Below, one piece after another: positions 9,009 to 17,430 of a stretch of 34,746 nucleotides of DNA. The notes beneath the pieces were generated by a model. That model had not been told where the DNA came from. It worked only from the letters and a program-made list of their open reading frames with translations, and made no database searches. The first letter of the stretch is position 1. The number at the start of each line of letters is the position of its first letter. The position numbers were made by a program, and so were the translations under genes. Source of the DNA: Alphaproteobacteria bacterium (GTDB lineage: Bacteria > Pseudomonadota > Alphaproteobacteria > Rickettsiales > UBA998); assembly GCA_004293935.1 (NCBI GenBank), contig RDZH01000027.1:1-34746 (forward strand), written 5' to 3'.

Positions 9009-11372
9009 CTACAGCACCAACTGCCCATAATAATCATCCTGCATCGAAGCATATCCCACCGTTTCAGGGCGTACTAATGGCTGCGAGTGATAGCCTTGCT
9101 GCGACAACCAATCATTAATCCGCTGCGGTTCATACACCCATGCATACGGCAACACGTCCCCCCCTTCTGCACCAAGCGCACGTACACGCTCAGCGGGTGC
9201 GCCTATATCAAACACCACGGGGCGGATACCAAACCGCCACGCAATGGAAAGAGCATAGCAATAGGTCTCCGGCCATAGGCTGGGAATCAAGATAAGATGC
9301 GGGGCAACATCGTCAAGATACTGCCCGATCTCATGTTCCTTATATGCCCCTGTCACATGGCAATGCGGTAAACCTTTGCTGAGTGCAGCATTATCCGTAT
9401 AGCCAATAATCGTATAATCAATCGCGCAATCGCGCCCCGCCACATCACGCACCAACTCCTCCAACACTGCCGAACCTTTAATGCGTGACAATGCCCCGAC
9501 AACCGCGACACGCAGGCGTTCTCCGTGCATCCGTGGTATAGTACGTACACATGGAACATCATCAAAACGCTCCGCATGAACGCGTACCGCATAGTGAAGA
9601 TGTGGCATATGCTGCTTCATGCGTTGGTGCATATCTTCGCTGGGAACAAAAACGCGCCGTGCCTGCCCCAAAAACTCTGCATAGCGAAACCGCCATTCCC
9701 ATACAGAATGATTCCCCACAAAGGAATAATGCGAGCGCACACATTGTTCGCATGTCGTCACCGCAGGTTCACCACAATAATATCCCGAATCATCAATCAG
9801 ATTCACACGCGGGCAAATAGGGAAATAATCATGTAGCGTCATATCATAGGCAATGCCTAAATCATGACTTAAGCTACGTAGATATTCCATGATGCGTGAC
9901 GGAAAATGAATGAGATGATGCACATGCATATGGCGTATATTGAGACGACGCAACACATCCAGCATCGCTGCATGATCATGACTCATACGGAATGATAGAT
10001 TGGGGGTGGGCTGCACCCCTTCTACATGCAGCATCAACCTATCTTCATCATCTGGATCACTTGTGAGGATAATGCAGGGGATGGCTTCGTACGCACATGC
10101 GGTAATCAGCTCACGCATATGACGCTCTGTGCCACCTCCAAGCGTATGATTGACCATCAGGATCGCGCCTTTGGTGTAATGTTGGCTCTGCCAATAGGCA
10201 TCGATACGCCCAACATCTAAGGCTTGACGATACATCGCCATCGGATCACGACGAAGAATATCCTGCACATGCCCATGATATTCTGGATGCAACCCACATA
10301 ATATCTGATAGTTTTTTGCAATGAGCTTGTTTTTGCTGCTCCCAAACGAAGAACCACCAACATGACGTACAAAAACATCGCACGCCATAAGATGCACAAA
10401 ACCATGCGCAGTGGTACGACAGCAAAAATCATTTTCCTCACCATAGCCTTTGCCAAAATGTTCTTCATCAAAATATCCGACCTCATCAAGTGCAGCACGG
10501 GCAATCCACATACAAAAACCAACGCCCGTGGGAACTTCTACCACCGCACCATGATTGACGCGTGCAGCGAGATGATCCAAGGTTGCATAATCACATTCTA
10601 ATGCCATCATATTAGCACGGACAAAATATGGATAGCTGCATATTTCAGCATTATTGGAAAACGGCGTGATCGTTGCCACACGCGGATGAGAAGCCGCCGC
10701 CGCAACCATACGATCCAACCAATCATGATACACTTCCGTATCCGAGTTTAACAACACTACATCACGGCTAGGCTCTAAGCGCATCGCTTTATTCACCGTT
10801 TTCACAAAGCCAAGATTTTCCTCATTCTCCATTAGGGTGAATAAGTGACGTTGCGCAAGTGATCGCAATGCTTCCGTGAGTTGTGCATCAGGGGAGCAAT
10901 CATTAACTACTACCACACGATAGGGAGTTTTATTATAGATGCGTGTTTCTATTGCACGATATATCGCATTCAATGATTGATCATAATCACGATAGACAGG
11001 GATAATCACATCGATGCATGGGACATCTTCGCGCATAGGGCGTGCTTCTAGTGCATCCCAAAGTTCCGCATAAGGAGCATAGGGCAATAATGCATCGGGA
11101 AGCTGCGTATCTTTATCCCCTGCAAGCAAACGCTGCACACGGCGCGTTCCAGAAGCTGATGTTTGCCACGCTTGATAGGTGCGACTCTGCACAATCAATG
11201 AGGATATGGCAAGCATCATTATATCATGAATCGCCATTTTTACACGCGGTGAAAGTGGTAGCATTCCTAAGTTTTTTAGCAACCAGCCTGACACAAAACG
11301 TATGCGCCGCAACATCCCATATCGTCTACGCCATAAGGGGCGTAGGATTATCATTAGTATTTTTTTAATCAC
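9009..11372 (-). CDS. Two-domain glycosyltransferase (GT2 plus GT4-like)
   Basis: This 787-residue cytoplasmic protein joins two glycosyltransferase folds. After an N-terminal basic/hydrophobic segment with no cleavable signal, a GT-A domain begins at DVIIPVYRDY (residues 121–130), followed by VVVVNDCSPD, the nucleotide-sugar/metal site VVLLNSDTEV near residue 205, and a GYGEENDFCCR block typical of GT2 acceptor/base regions. From about residue 400 (GAILMVNHTLGGGTERHMRE) a GT-B domain starts; it ends with VAVVGALSRIKGS and LILIPSLWPETYCYALSIAW, where the Glu of the GT4 EX7E-like site is expected. Such fusions act in surface polysaccharide synthesis; donor and acceptor are unknown. The start is GTG at 11372, with in-frame ATG alternatives 6 and 19 codons on. 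Structured repeat copy 1 lies about 100 bases upstream. Confidence 0.88.
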   Translation of the reverse strand: MIKKILMIILRPLWRRRYGMLRRIRFVSGWLLKNLGMLPLSPRVKMAIHDIMMLAISSLIVQSRTYQAWQTSASGTRRVQRLLAGDKDTQLPDALLPYAPYAELWDALEARPMREDVPCIDVIIPVYRDYDQSLNAIYRAIETRIYNKTPYRVVVVNDCSPDAQLTEALRSLAQRHLFTLMENEENLGFVKTVNKAMRLEPSRDVVLLNSDTEVYHDWLDRMVAAAASHPRVATITPFSNNAEICSYPYFVRANMMALECDYATLDHLAARVNHGAVVEVPTGVGFCMWIARAALDEVGYFDEEHFGKGYGEENDFCCRTTAHGFVHLMACDVFVRHVGGSSFGSSKNKLIAKNYQILCGLHPEYHGHVQDILRRDPMAMYRQALDVGRIDAYWQSQHYTKGAILMVNHTLGGGTERHMRELITACAYEAIPCIILTSDPDDEDRLMLHVEGVQPTPNLSFRMSHDHAAMLDVLRRLNIRHMHVHHLIHFPSRIMEYLRSLSHDLGIAYDMTLHDYFPICPRVNLIDDSGYYCGEPAVTTCEQCVRSHYSFVGNHSVWEWRFRYAEFLGQARRVFVPSEDMHQRMKQHMPHLHYAVRVHAERFDDVPCVRTIPRMHGERLRVAVVGALSRIKGSAVLEELVRDVAGRDCAIDYTIIGYTDNAALSKGLPHCHVTGAYKEHEIGQYLDDVAPHLILIPSLWPETYCYALSIAWRFGIRPVVFDIGAPAERVRALGAEGGDVLPYAWVYEPQRINDWLSQQGYHSQPLVRPETVGYASMQDDYYGQLVL

Positions 11373-11468
11373 AAAATCCGCACATAGTTTGTTCTGTAAG
11401 TATGTGATCTGCTTTATAATCTATTTTGATCATTTGCCAAGTATTATTTTTTAGGGGGCTAATGCACT

Positions 11469-11588
11469 GATATACCCATTTCATTTCAAGGAGTTGAGTC
11501 CTTGAAGTGAAATGAAGGGTATATCTTCTTAAAAATACTCATCTTTTCCACATTTAGATACTACGCATCTTCATGTGCGATGAGTATA
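11469..11588 (-). repeat. Two-hairpin dispersed element, copy 1
   Basis: This 120-bp element is repeated in inverted orientation at 27664–27784, roughly 85–90% identical by eye. Hairpin 1 (11469–11525) has perfect 9-bp ends GATATACCC/GGGTATATC and an inner stem TTCAAGGA/TCCTTGAA with an adjoining stretch containing one mismatch. Hairpin 2 (11535–11587) has 9-bp arms ATACTCATC/GATGAGTAT around a loop that can fold again. It lies between the terminator of the small gene at 11627 and the GTG start of the glycosyltransferase gene, so in that direction it would sit in a leader or carry the promoter. Strand is given in the direction of the downstream gene. Confidence 0.85.
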
Positions 11589-11590
11589 GC

Positions 11591-11622
11591 AAAAAAGCCG
11601 ATCACAGGGGATCGACTTTTTT
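11591..11622 (-). terminator. Intrinsic terminator of the small gene at 11627
   Basis: The stem AAAAAAGCCGATC pairs with GATCGACTTTTTTT (one mismatch) around a short loop. Read on the minus strand it ends in a run of T, and the other strand has a T-run as well, so it may work both ways. It starts four bases after the stop codon at 11627. Confidence 0.8.
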
Positions 11623-11626
11623 TAAC

Positions 11627-11866
11627 TTATTTCAAGAGATCGAAATAATCTCCCTCGCGTATTGACCACGGAAAATATTGTTCATGGTAATATGGGCGGA
11701 GACTATTCATCACTTCGATGACATCGTCATAAGAAGCATCAACCACAAGAATGTTGGCGATGTATGTCGATAATATTCTTCCGCCTCGAGAACGTATGTG
11801 TTCTTGGATGATCTTTTTTCCGTCTTCTTTTCCGTCAGTACCAGCGCAAGCAATGGTATAAATCAT
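11627..11866 (-). CDS. Small orphan protein with ferredoxin-like beta-alpha-beta pattern
   Basis: This 79-residue protein is not recognised by family. The layout reads strand (MIYTIACAG), helix (GKKIIQEHIRSRGG), strand (RILSTYIANILVVDA), helix (YDDVIEVMNSLRPYY), then a short strand and an acidic tail. This order recalls compact ferredoxin-like proteins such as SinR/Cas2-like small proteins, but it lacks their usual N-terminal Asp signature. There is no cas gene or array nearby, so no such function is claimed. The frame is open 16 codons further upstream; the ATG at 11866 is preferred because a GAAG lies eight bases before it. The gene has its own terminator and sits in an islet of unrelated genes between the glycosyltransferase and clpB. 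Confidence 0.6.
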   Translation of the reverse strand: MIYTIACAGTDGKEDGKKIIQEHIRSRGGRILSTYIANILVVDASYDDVIEVMNSLRPYYHEQYFPWSIREGDYFDLLK

Positions 11867-11952
11867 GGTAGTTACTTCACAGTGTACAAAAATTAAGGAT
11901 ATAATGTAAATCAATTATTCGGAGAATGCAAGAAATAAAGCGGTTAAATGCA

Positions 11953-11984
11953 AAAAAAGCACTACCTACATCGTAGTGCTTTTT
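11953..11984 (-). terminator. Intrinsic terminator of the gene at 12011
   Basis: The perfect stem GCACTAC/GTAGTGC has a 7-base loop and is flanked by A- and T-runs on either side. It lies 26 bases beyond the stop codon at 12011 on the minus strand. The symmetric A/T flanks mean it could also act on plus-strand transcripts. Confidence 0.85.
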
Positions 11985-12010
11985 CATTGCTAAAAACTAG
12001 CAGAATGATG

Positions 12011-12712
12011 TTACTGCAAAACTTCGTTCACAGTCGTTATACCTTCTATTTGTTCAAACTCTGCTTGAAAAGACCATTGTGTGTGATCATCAAACTTATC
12101 GTCCGCCAAATAATTGGAGGCTAAGGCATTGGAAAAATAATCGCTCTTTCCAGTCCAGTTTTGAACAATTTGCGCGAGTTGTGCATACTCTTTGTTGGAA
12201 AGTCGAACCAATTCCTCTGCAGGAAGTTTTGGATCATGCTCCACAAAGAAACCACAATTCCAGTAACACAAGCGGCGGTACTGGTAGGTATGAATTAGCA
12301 ACATGTGCCATACCTTATCGCACGCACGATAGGGGTTGACACGCATACCTTCAATCCGACGTACCAAAACGGACGCAATCAAGAATAACTTGAATGCGCG
12401 TGTCTGGCTTGTTTTCCTTTCATTGCACACATTAACACGAGTAAGCATCGGAAAAATGTCGTAGTCAAGCAATCTTGACGTATACATTATATCGCTCCAA
12501 TATAGCGGGATAGCATGTCCGCGAAACTCAAACTCACCAATTTTCATCAGTGGGTTGAGAGTGCGAATCGCCAAACCTTCTAACACAAGAGCAACATCCG
12601 TAGCAAACAAAGAGAAGTTCATGGTTTTTTTGCCTAATAGGACTTTTTGTTTTTTCAATCCCAAAAATCTATTGCGCATTATTAGGCATTGCTGCCTGTA
12701 AAAAATGGGCAC
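12011..12712 (-). CDS. Orphan protein downstream of clpB
   Basis: This 233-residue protein is not recognised. It looks soluble and mostly helical, rich in aromatic residues (for example HTYQYRRLCYWNCGFF near residue 140), with no signal peptide or obvious catalytic motif. The start is uncertain. The first candidate is GTG at 12712, one base after the stop of the micro-ORF 12714–12791, which would allow translational coupling. ATG codons at internal residues 12 and 31 are alternatives, and none has a strong Shine–Dalgarno sequence. An AGGCA-GCAA-TGCCT hairpin (12684–12697) lies just before the second candidate. A clean terminator follows. It is on the same strand as clpB, 139 bases after its stop, and could be a distal part of that transcript. 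Confidence 0.6.
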   Translation of the reverse strand: MPIFYRQQCLIMRNRFLGLKKQKVLLGKKTMNFSLFATDVALVLEGLAIRTLNPLMKIGEFEFRGHAIPLYWSDIMYTSRLLDYDIFPMLTRVNVCNERKTSQTRAFKLFLIASVLVRRIEGMRVNPYRACDKVWHMLLIHTYQYRRLCYWNCGFFVEHDPKLPAEELVRLSNKEYAQLAQIVQNWTGKSDYFSNALASNYLADDKFDDHTQWSFQAEFEQIEGITTVNEVLQ

Positions 12713-12713
12713 T

Positions 12714-12791
12714 TCAATGATTTTTGAAGTATAGACAAGGGAAGATTAAAAAATACCACATAACCACTGCAAAAATCAACCATATTTTCAT
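12714..12791 (-). CDS. Possible 25-residue membrane microprotein
   Basis: An ATG at 12791 opens a 25-codon frame that starts MKIWLIFAVVMWYF and ends in a short polar tail (FKNH), a single hydrophobic helix. The same frame is open back to the clpB stop with a strongly basic composition (KDFHRKDRN, KTPLK), but no ATG, GTG or TTG lies in that upstream part. The TGA stop is one base before the GTG start of the next gene. There is no strong ribosome-binding site, so this may be a chance ORF. Confidence 0.3.
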   Translation of the reverse strand: MKIWLIFAVVMWYFLIFPCLYFKNH

Positions 12792-12851
12792 CTTAAGGGG
12801 CGTTTTTACATTGCGATCTTTTCTATGAAAATCTTTGAAGTTTACCTCCCA

Positions 12852-15458
12852 TTACGCCACCTCCTTATGCCTATGCCCCACACTAAATAATAACCCATCT
12901 TTGTCTGCACTCACGCGAACCACATCACCATCACCAATCTTGCCACTAAGAATATCCGTTGCAAGCGTATTTTCTAAATGACGCTGGATCATCCGCTTTA
13001 GTGGGCGCGCCCCATAGACGGGATCATAGCCTGCCTGCGCCAACCACAGATAGGCACTATCATCTAATTGCAATGCGATTGCACGATGCTCCAAGCGTTG
13101 CTGCACACGCTGCACTTGAATCTCGGTAATGCTGCGGATCATCTCTTGCCCCAAGCGATTGAACAAGACAATATCATCCAAGCGGTTAATGAACTCAGGG
13201 CGAAAGGCACTACGCACCGCATCCATCACCTCATCACGTACCATATCCACGCGTGCGCCATCGGGAAGATTCGCAATATGCTGCGCCCCTAAATTAGACG
13301 TTAGCACAATGATGGTATTGCGAAAATCCACCGTGCGCCCGTGGGAATCCGTGAGCCTGCCATCATCCAGCACTTGCAGGAGGATATTGAAAATATCGGG
13401 ATGGGCTTTTTCCACTTCATCAAACAAGATCACTTGATAGGGGCGACGGCGCACCGCCTCTGTGAGTGTTCCGCCCTGTTCATAGCCAACATACCCCGGA
13501 GGCGCACCAATCAAGCGTGCTACCGCATGTTTTTCCATATATTCGGACATATCCATCCGCAACAAAGCCTGTTCATCATCAAAAATGAACCGTGCTAAGG
13601 CTTTGGTCAGTTCAGTTTTTCCAACCCCTGTTGGCCCTAAAAATAAAAATGATCCTAGTGGTCTGTTGGGGTCTTGCAAGCCTGCACGCGCACGGCGTAC
13701 CGCATTACTCACGGCAATCAAGGCTTCTTCTTGCCCAATAACACGCTTGCGCAATTCATCTTCACAGCGAAGTAGCTTATCTTTTTCACCTTCCATCATG
13801 CGTTCCACGGGAATACCCGTCCAGCGTGCAACAATCGAGGCAATATCTTCATCCGTCACTGATTCACGTAACATGAGATCATCCCCTTCAGCACCAGAAT
13901 TTTGCTCCGCTGCGGCAAGCTGCTTTTCTAAATCAGGAATAATCCCATAGGCGATCTCCCCTGCCCGCGTGAAATTGCCCTCACGTTGCGCTGTGTTTAA
14001 CTCTAGGCGCGCCGTTTCTAATTTCTCTTTAAGAATGTTGGCATCGGCAAGTTTATTCTTCTCTGATTGCCAACGTAGGGTCAATTCTGCTGATTGTTGC
14101 TCTAAGATGGCAAGCTCGGTTTGTATTTTCGCTAGGCGATCTTGCGATGCTTTATCTTTCTCGCGCTTCATCGCCTCTGATTCAATTTTCATCTGAATAA
14201 TGCGACGATCCAATTCATCGAGTTCTTCAGGCTTGCTATCGACTTCCATACGCAAGCGTGAGGCTGCTTCATCAACAAGATCAATCGCTTTATCAGGTAA
14301 AAACCGATCAGTAATATAACGATTGGCAAGAGTTGCCGCTGCTACTAACGCGCCATCGGTGATATTCACGCCATGATGTACCTCATATTTCTCTTTCAGC
14401 CCGCGCAAAATCGAGATGGTATCTTCCACCGTCGGTTCAGACACCAACACCGCTTGAAAACGCCGTGCCAATGCAGCATCTTTTTCAATATATTTACGGT
14501 ACTCCTCAAGGGTGGTTGCGCCCACACAATGCAATTCCCCCCGTGCTAATGCAGGTTTAAGTAAATTGGATGCATCCATCGATCCTTCCGCTGCCCCTGC
14601 TCCAACCAACGTATGCAACTCATCGATAAACAGTACCACATCACCTTCGAGCGCATGGACTTCTGCCAATACTGCTTTGAGACGCTCTTCAAATTCACCA
14701 CGGAATTTTGCGCCTGCAATCAATGCTCCTAAATCTAAAGATAATAATTTTTTGCCCTTCAGATTTTCAGGTACGTCTTCCTGCACAATACGTTGCGCCA
14801 AGCCTTCAACAATCGCCGTTTTCCCTACCCCCGGTTCACCAATTAATACGGGGTTATTCTTCGTGCGGCGTGACAACACTTGCATGGTGCGCCGTATTTC
14901 CTCATCACGCCCGATCACAGGGTCTAGTTTATTCTCTTTCGCAAGTGCGGTAAAATCCTTGGTATATTTTGCAAGTGCTTGATATTTATTCTCTGCCCCT
15001 GCAGAATCTGCCACACGCCCCCCGCGCATGGTTTTGATGGCATTATTAAGTGCTTGTGGTGTAATCCCCGCTTTTTTCATCGCATCAGCGCATCCGCTTG
15101 TTTGTGTGGATGCGCTAAGCAAAAACATCTCTACCGTGACAAAATCATCATTATTCTTCACCGCCAATTCTTCGGCAGCACCAATGAGTTTTGCCGTTGA
15201 TGGGTCAAGCATCAGATTGCCTGCGCCTGCCCCCGATACTGAAGGCTGCGCTTTGAGTAAACGTTCTAATTCTTGGGTCAATATCTCACTATCCCCGCCT
15301 GCTGCTTGCAACAACTGCTTGGGGCTTTTATCAAAGGATTTCAACAATGCCATCACAATATGCTCTGGCATAAATCGTTGATGATCACGGCGTAACGCTT
15401 CTGCTTGTGCCGCTTGCATCATTTGTTTTGCTGCATCTGTATAACGCTCTATTTGCAT
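12852..15458 (-). CDS. clpB: ClpB disaggregase
   Basis: This 868-residue hexameric AAA+ chaperone rescues aggregated proteins with DnaK. The N-domain holds the two Clp-N repeats (from residue 1 to about 145). The first ATPase has Walker A GEPGVGKT and Walker [17 protein letters not shown] coiled-coil middle domain rich in Glu, Lys and Gln, the hallmark separating ClpB from ClpA, spans about residues 410–520. The second ATPase has [22 protein letters not shown] and the sensor region LTSNLGAQ. The C-terminus [15 protein letters not shown] is typical. The long M-domain rules out ClpA and ClpC. A heat-shock-like promoter lies at 15496–15523. The gene runs toward the micro-ORF and the orphan gene at 12011. 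Confidence 0.98.
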   Translation of the reverse strand: MQIERYTDAAKQMMQAAQAEALRRDHQRFMPEHIVMALLKSFDKSPKQLLQAAGGDSEILTQELERLLKAQPSVSGAGAGNLMLDPSTAKLIGAAEELAVKNNDDFVTVEMFLLSASTQTSGCADAMKKAGITPQALNNAIKTMRGGRVADSAGAENKYQALAKYTKDFTALAKENKLDPVIGRDEEIRRTMQVLSRRTKNNPVLIGEPGVGKTAIVEGLAQRIVQEDVPENLKGKKLLSLDLGALIAGAKFRGEFEERLKAVLAEVHALEGDVVLFIDELHTLVGAGAAEGSMDASNLLKPALARGELHCVGATTLEEYRKYIEKDAALARRFQAVLVSEPTVEDTISILRGLKEKYEVHHGVNITDGALVAAATLANRYITDRFLPDKAIDLVDEAASRLRMEVDSKPEELDELDRRIIQMKIESEAMKREKDKASQDRLAKIQTELAILEQQSAELTLRWQSEKNKLADANILKEKLETARLELNTAQREGNFTRAGEIAYGIIPDLEKQLAAAEQNSGAEGDDLMLRESVTDEDIASIVARWTGIPVERMMEGEKDKLLRCEDELRKRVIGQEEALIAVSNAVRRARAGLQDPNRPLGSFLFLGPTGVGKTELTKALARFIFDDEQALLRMDMSEYMEKHAVARLIGAPPGYVGYEQGGTLTEAVRRRPYQVILFDEVEKAHPDIFNILLQVLDDGRLTDSHGRTVDFRNTIIVLTSNLGAQHIANLPDGARVDMVRDEVMDAVRSAFRPEFINRLDDIVLFNRLGQEMIRSITEIQVQRVQQRLEHRAIALQLDDSAYLWLAQAGYDPVYGARPLKRMIQRHLENTLATDILSGKIGDGDVVRVSADKDGLLFSVGHRHKEVA

Positions 15459-15495
15459 ATCCTATCCTCTATAGATAATGTTTCTTATATCATAG

Positions 15496-15523
15496 ATAAA
15501 TAGAACTCCGAAATGATTTCAAG
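15496..15523 (-). promoter_or_regulatory. RpoH-type heat-shock promoter of clpB
   Basis: Read on the minus strand, CTTGAAA (15517–15523) is followed after 13 bases by CTATTTAT (15496–15503), close to the CTTGAA...CYTAT pattern of alphaproteobacterial sigma-32 promoters. It lies about 40 bases before the clpB ATG. rpoH is encoded in this same window. Confidence 0.6.
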
Positions 15524-15672
15524 AGAGTGTGCAAAATTTTTCCTCACATCCCGTGATTGAAGGAGATCGTTGTGTTCTTGACAAAAGATCACGTTAAAAC
15601 TATAAGATATAGCAATTCATTTTCATGCGTTGCAATCATTTTATCCTGCCTATTGACGGAGTTTTTTTTATC

Positions 15673-17430
15673 GTGCCTTATACCACCCATGATCTTTTAC
15701 GCCGTGTGCGTGATCATTATCTTGCAGAACATCATGCACGGCTGATTCTAGCTGCTGTGTGTATGATGATTGCTGCACTGACGGGCGCGGGTAATGCATG
15801 GTTATTGCAACCTGCTTTGGATGATATGTTCATCAATAAAAAAAGCGATCTCCTCCTACTCATCCCATTTGCTTATGTGATTTTGGCAACGACAGGGGGC
15901 ATAACGAATTATGCGCAAACGATGCTGATGCGCCATGTTGGGCAGAGCATTGTTGCGAAGATGCAAGTGGAATTATTCCGCCATTTAGTCTATTCCGATG
16001 TAGGATTATTTCATAGCCAATCTTCGGGGCGTTTGGTATCGCGCTTCACCAATGACATTCAGATGATGCGGCAAGCAGTATCTAGCGTATTGGCAGGGCT
16101 TGCGAAAGAATTTATCTCCCTCATCGTGTTGATCGGTTTGATGTGCTATCAAAGTTGGGAATTAACGCTTTTGGCATTGATTGCGTTCCCTGTTGCAATT
16201 TATCCTATTTTACGCTTAGGTAAACGTATGCGCCGTGTTGCCGATGGTATCCAAAAAGAACTTGGTGAATTCACCAATACGCTTGATGAAACCTTCAGCA
16301 ATGTGCATGTCGTGAAAGCCTATGGTCGTGAAGAATATGAAATAGAAAAAGCTCAGCATGGCATTATGCGCTTATTCACGCTCTATATGAAAGCATCGAA
16401 AGTGCAAGCGGCGGCAAGCCCGATGATGGAAGCAGTCGGCGCGATTGGTGTTGCCATTGTCCTTGGCTATGGGGGATACCAAGTGCTGCATGGTGAAAAT
16501 AGCCCCGGTGGGTTTTTCTCATTCATCGCTGCCATGATGATGGCATATCGCCCACTACGCACGCTTTCAGGGCTAAATAATCAGCTACAAGAAGGACTTG
16601 CTTCAGCGCAACGCCTCTTTGCTGTGCTGGATAAGAAGCCTAGCATTGCTGATAGTACCACAGCGCAACCACTGCATGTCCCCCATGGTGACATTGTCAT
16701 GGAAGAAATCAGTTTTAATTATGAGGAACAAGAGCATGCCATTAAACGTGCCTCGCTCATTGTTCCTGCGGGAAAAATGGTGGCATTGGTGGGTTCTTCG
16801 GGCAGTGGTAAATCTACGCTCATGAACTTATTATTGCGCTTTTATGATTGCTCATCGGGCAATATATGGATTGATGGGCAAGATATTCGTGATGTCACCC
16901 TTGCATCTTTGCGTCATTCTATCGCGATTGTTTCTCAGGATGTGATGTTGTTTGATGATAGTGTGGCGAATAATATCGCCTATGGTCGCCTTGATGCCTC
17001 GCGGGAATCCATCATGCACGCTGCACGCATGGCGGCTGCGCATGATTTTATCATGGATCTTCCACAAGGTTATGATACTAAAGTTGGTCCTGCTGGGGTG
17101 AAACTTTCAGGGGGGCAACGTCAACGATTATGCATTGCCCGCGCCTTTTTGAAGGATGCACCCATTTTGTTGCTTGATGAGGCAACGTCTTCGCTTGATT
17201 CGCAATCAGAACATCAGGTGCAGCAAGCACTAAGCACCTTGATGCAATCGCGTACATCCTTAGTGATTGCGCATCGTCTTTCAACCATTCTGCACGCGGA
17301 TCATATTTATGTGCTGCATAAGGGGATGATCGTTGAACATGGCACGCATAGCAGTTTATTGGCAAAAAATGGGCATTATGCGCGCCTTTATCACCGTCAA
17401 TTTGAACGATCAGGGATTGATGAAGCATGA
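15673..17430 (+). CDS. MsbA-type lipid exporter (ABC transporter, fused membrane and ATPase domains)
   Basis: This 585-residue half-transporter is of the MsbA kind, which flips lipid A-core across the inner membrane as a homodimer. Six membrane helices occupy roughly residues 20–300, with the EAA-like cytoplasmic loop FTNTLDETFSNVHVVKAYGRE. The ATPase domain has Walker A GSSGSGKST, the signature LSGGQRQRL, Walker B ILLLDEATSSLD and the switch His in VIAHRLST. The frame is open 16 codons upstream to an ATG at 15625, but GTG at 15673 sits 11 bases after a GGAG and gives a cleaner N-terminus. It overlaps the next gene by 4 bases (ATGA). Linkage to a DUF374 acyltransferase and waaA points to lipid A export rather than drug export. 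Confidence 0.9.
   Translation: MPYTTHDLLRRVRDHYLAEHHARLILAAVCMMIAALTGAGNAWLLQPALDDMFINKKSDLLLLIPFAYVILATTGGITNYAQTMLMRHVGQSIVAKMQVELFRHLVYSDVGLFHSQSSGRLVSRFTNDIQMMRQAVSSVLAGLAKEFISLIVLIGLMCYQSWELTLLALIAFPVAIYPILRLGKRMRRVADGIQKELGEFTNTLDETFSNVHVVKAYGREEYEIEKAQHGIMRLFTLYMKASKVQAAASPMMEAVGAIGVAIVLGYGGYQVLHGENSPGGFFSFIAAMMMAYRPLRTLSGLNNQLQEGLASAQRLFAVLDKKPSIADSTTAQPLHVPHGDIVMEEISFNYEEQEHAIKRASLIVPAGKMVALVGSSGSGKSTLMNLLLRFYDCSSGNIWIDGQDIRDVTLASLRHSIAIVSQDVMLFDDSVANNIAYGRLDASRESIMHAARMAAAHDFIMDLPQGYDTKVGPAGVKLSGGQRQRLCIARAFLKDAPILLLDEATSSLDSQSEHQVQQALSTLMQSRTSLVIAHRLSTILHADHIYVLHKGMIVEHGTHSSLLAKNGHYARLYHRQFERSGIDEA

Noticed and set aside
11627-11866. Calling this small protein Cas2
   Set aside because: There is no cas1, no repeat-spacer array and no N-terminal Asp signature; only the strand–helix order is similar.
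14512-14982. Long plus-strand ORF of 156 codons inside clpB
   Set aside because: It is antisense to the conserved ATPase domain of clpB, has Ser/Pro/Asn-rich shadow composition and no ribosome-binding site.
15459-15672. A tRNA or other RNA gene between clpB and the ABC transporter
   Set aside because: No cloverleaf or conserved RNA motif is visible; the stretch is explained by the clpB promoter and the ABC transporter's start region.
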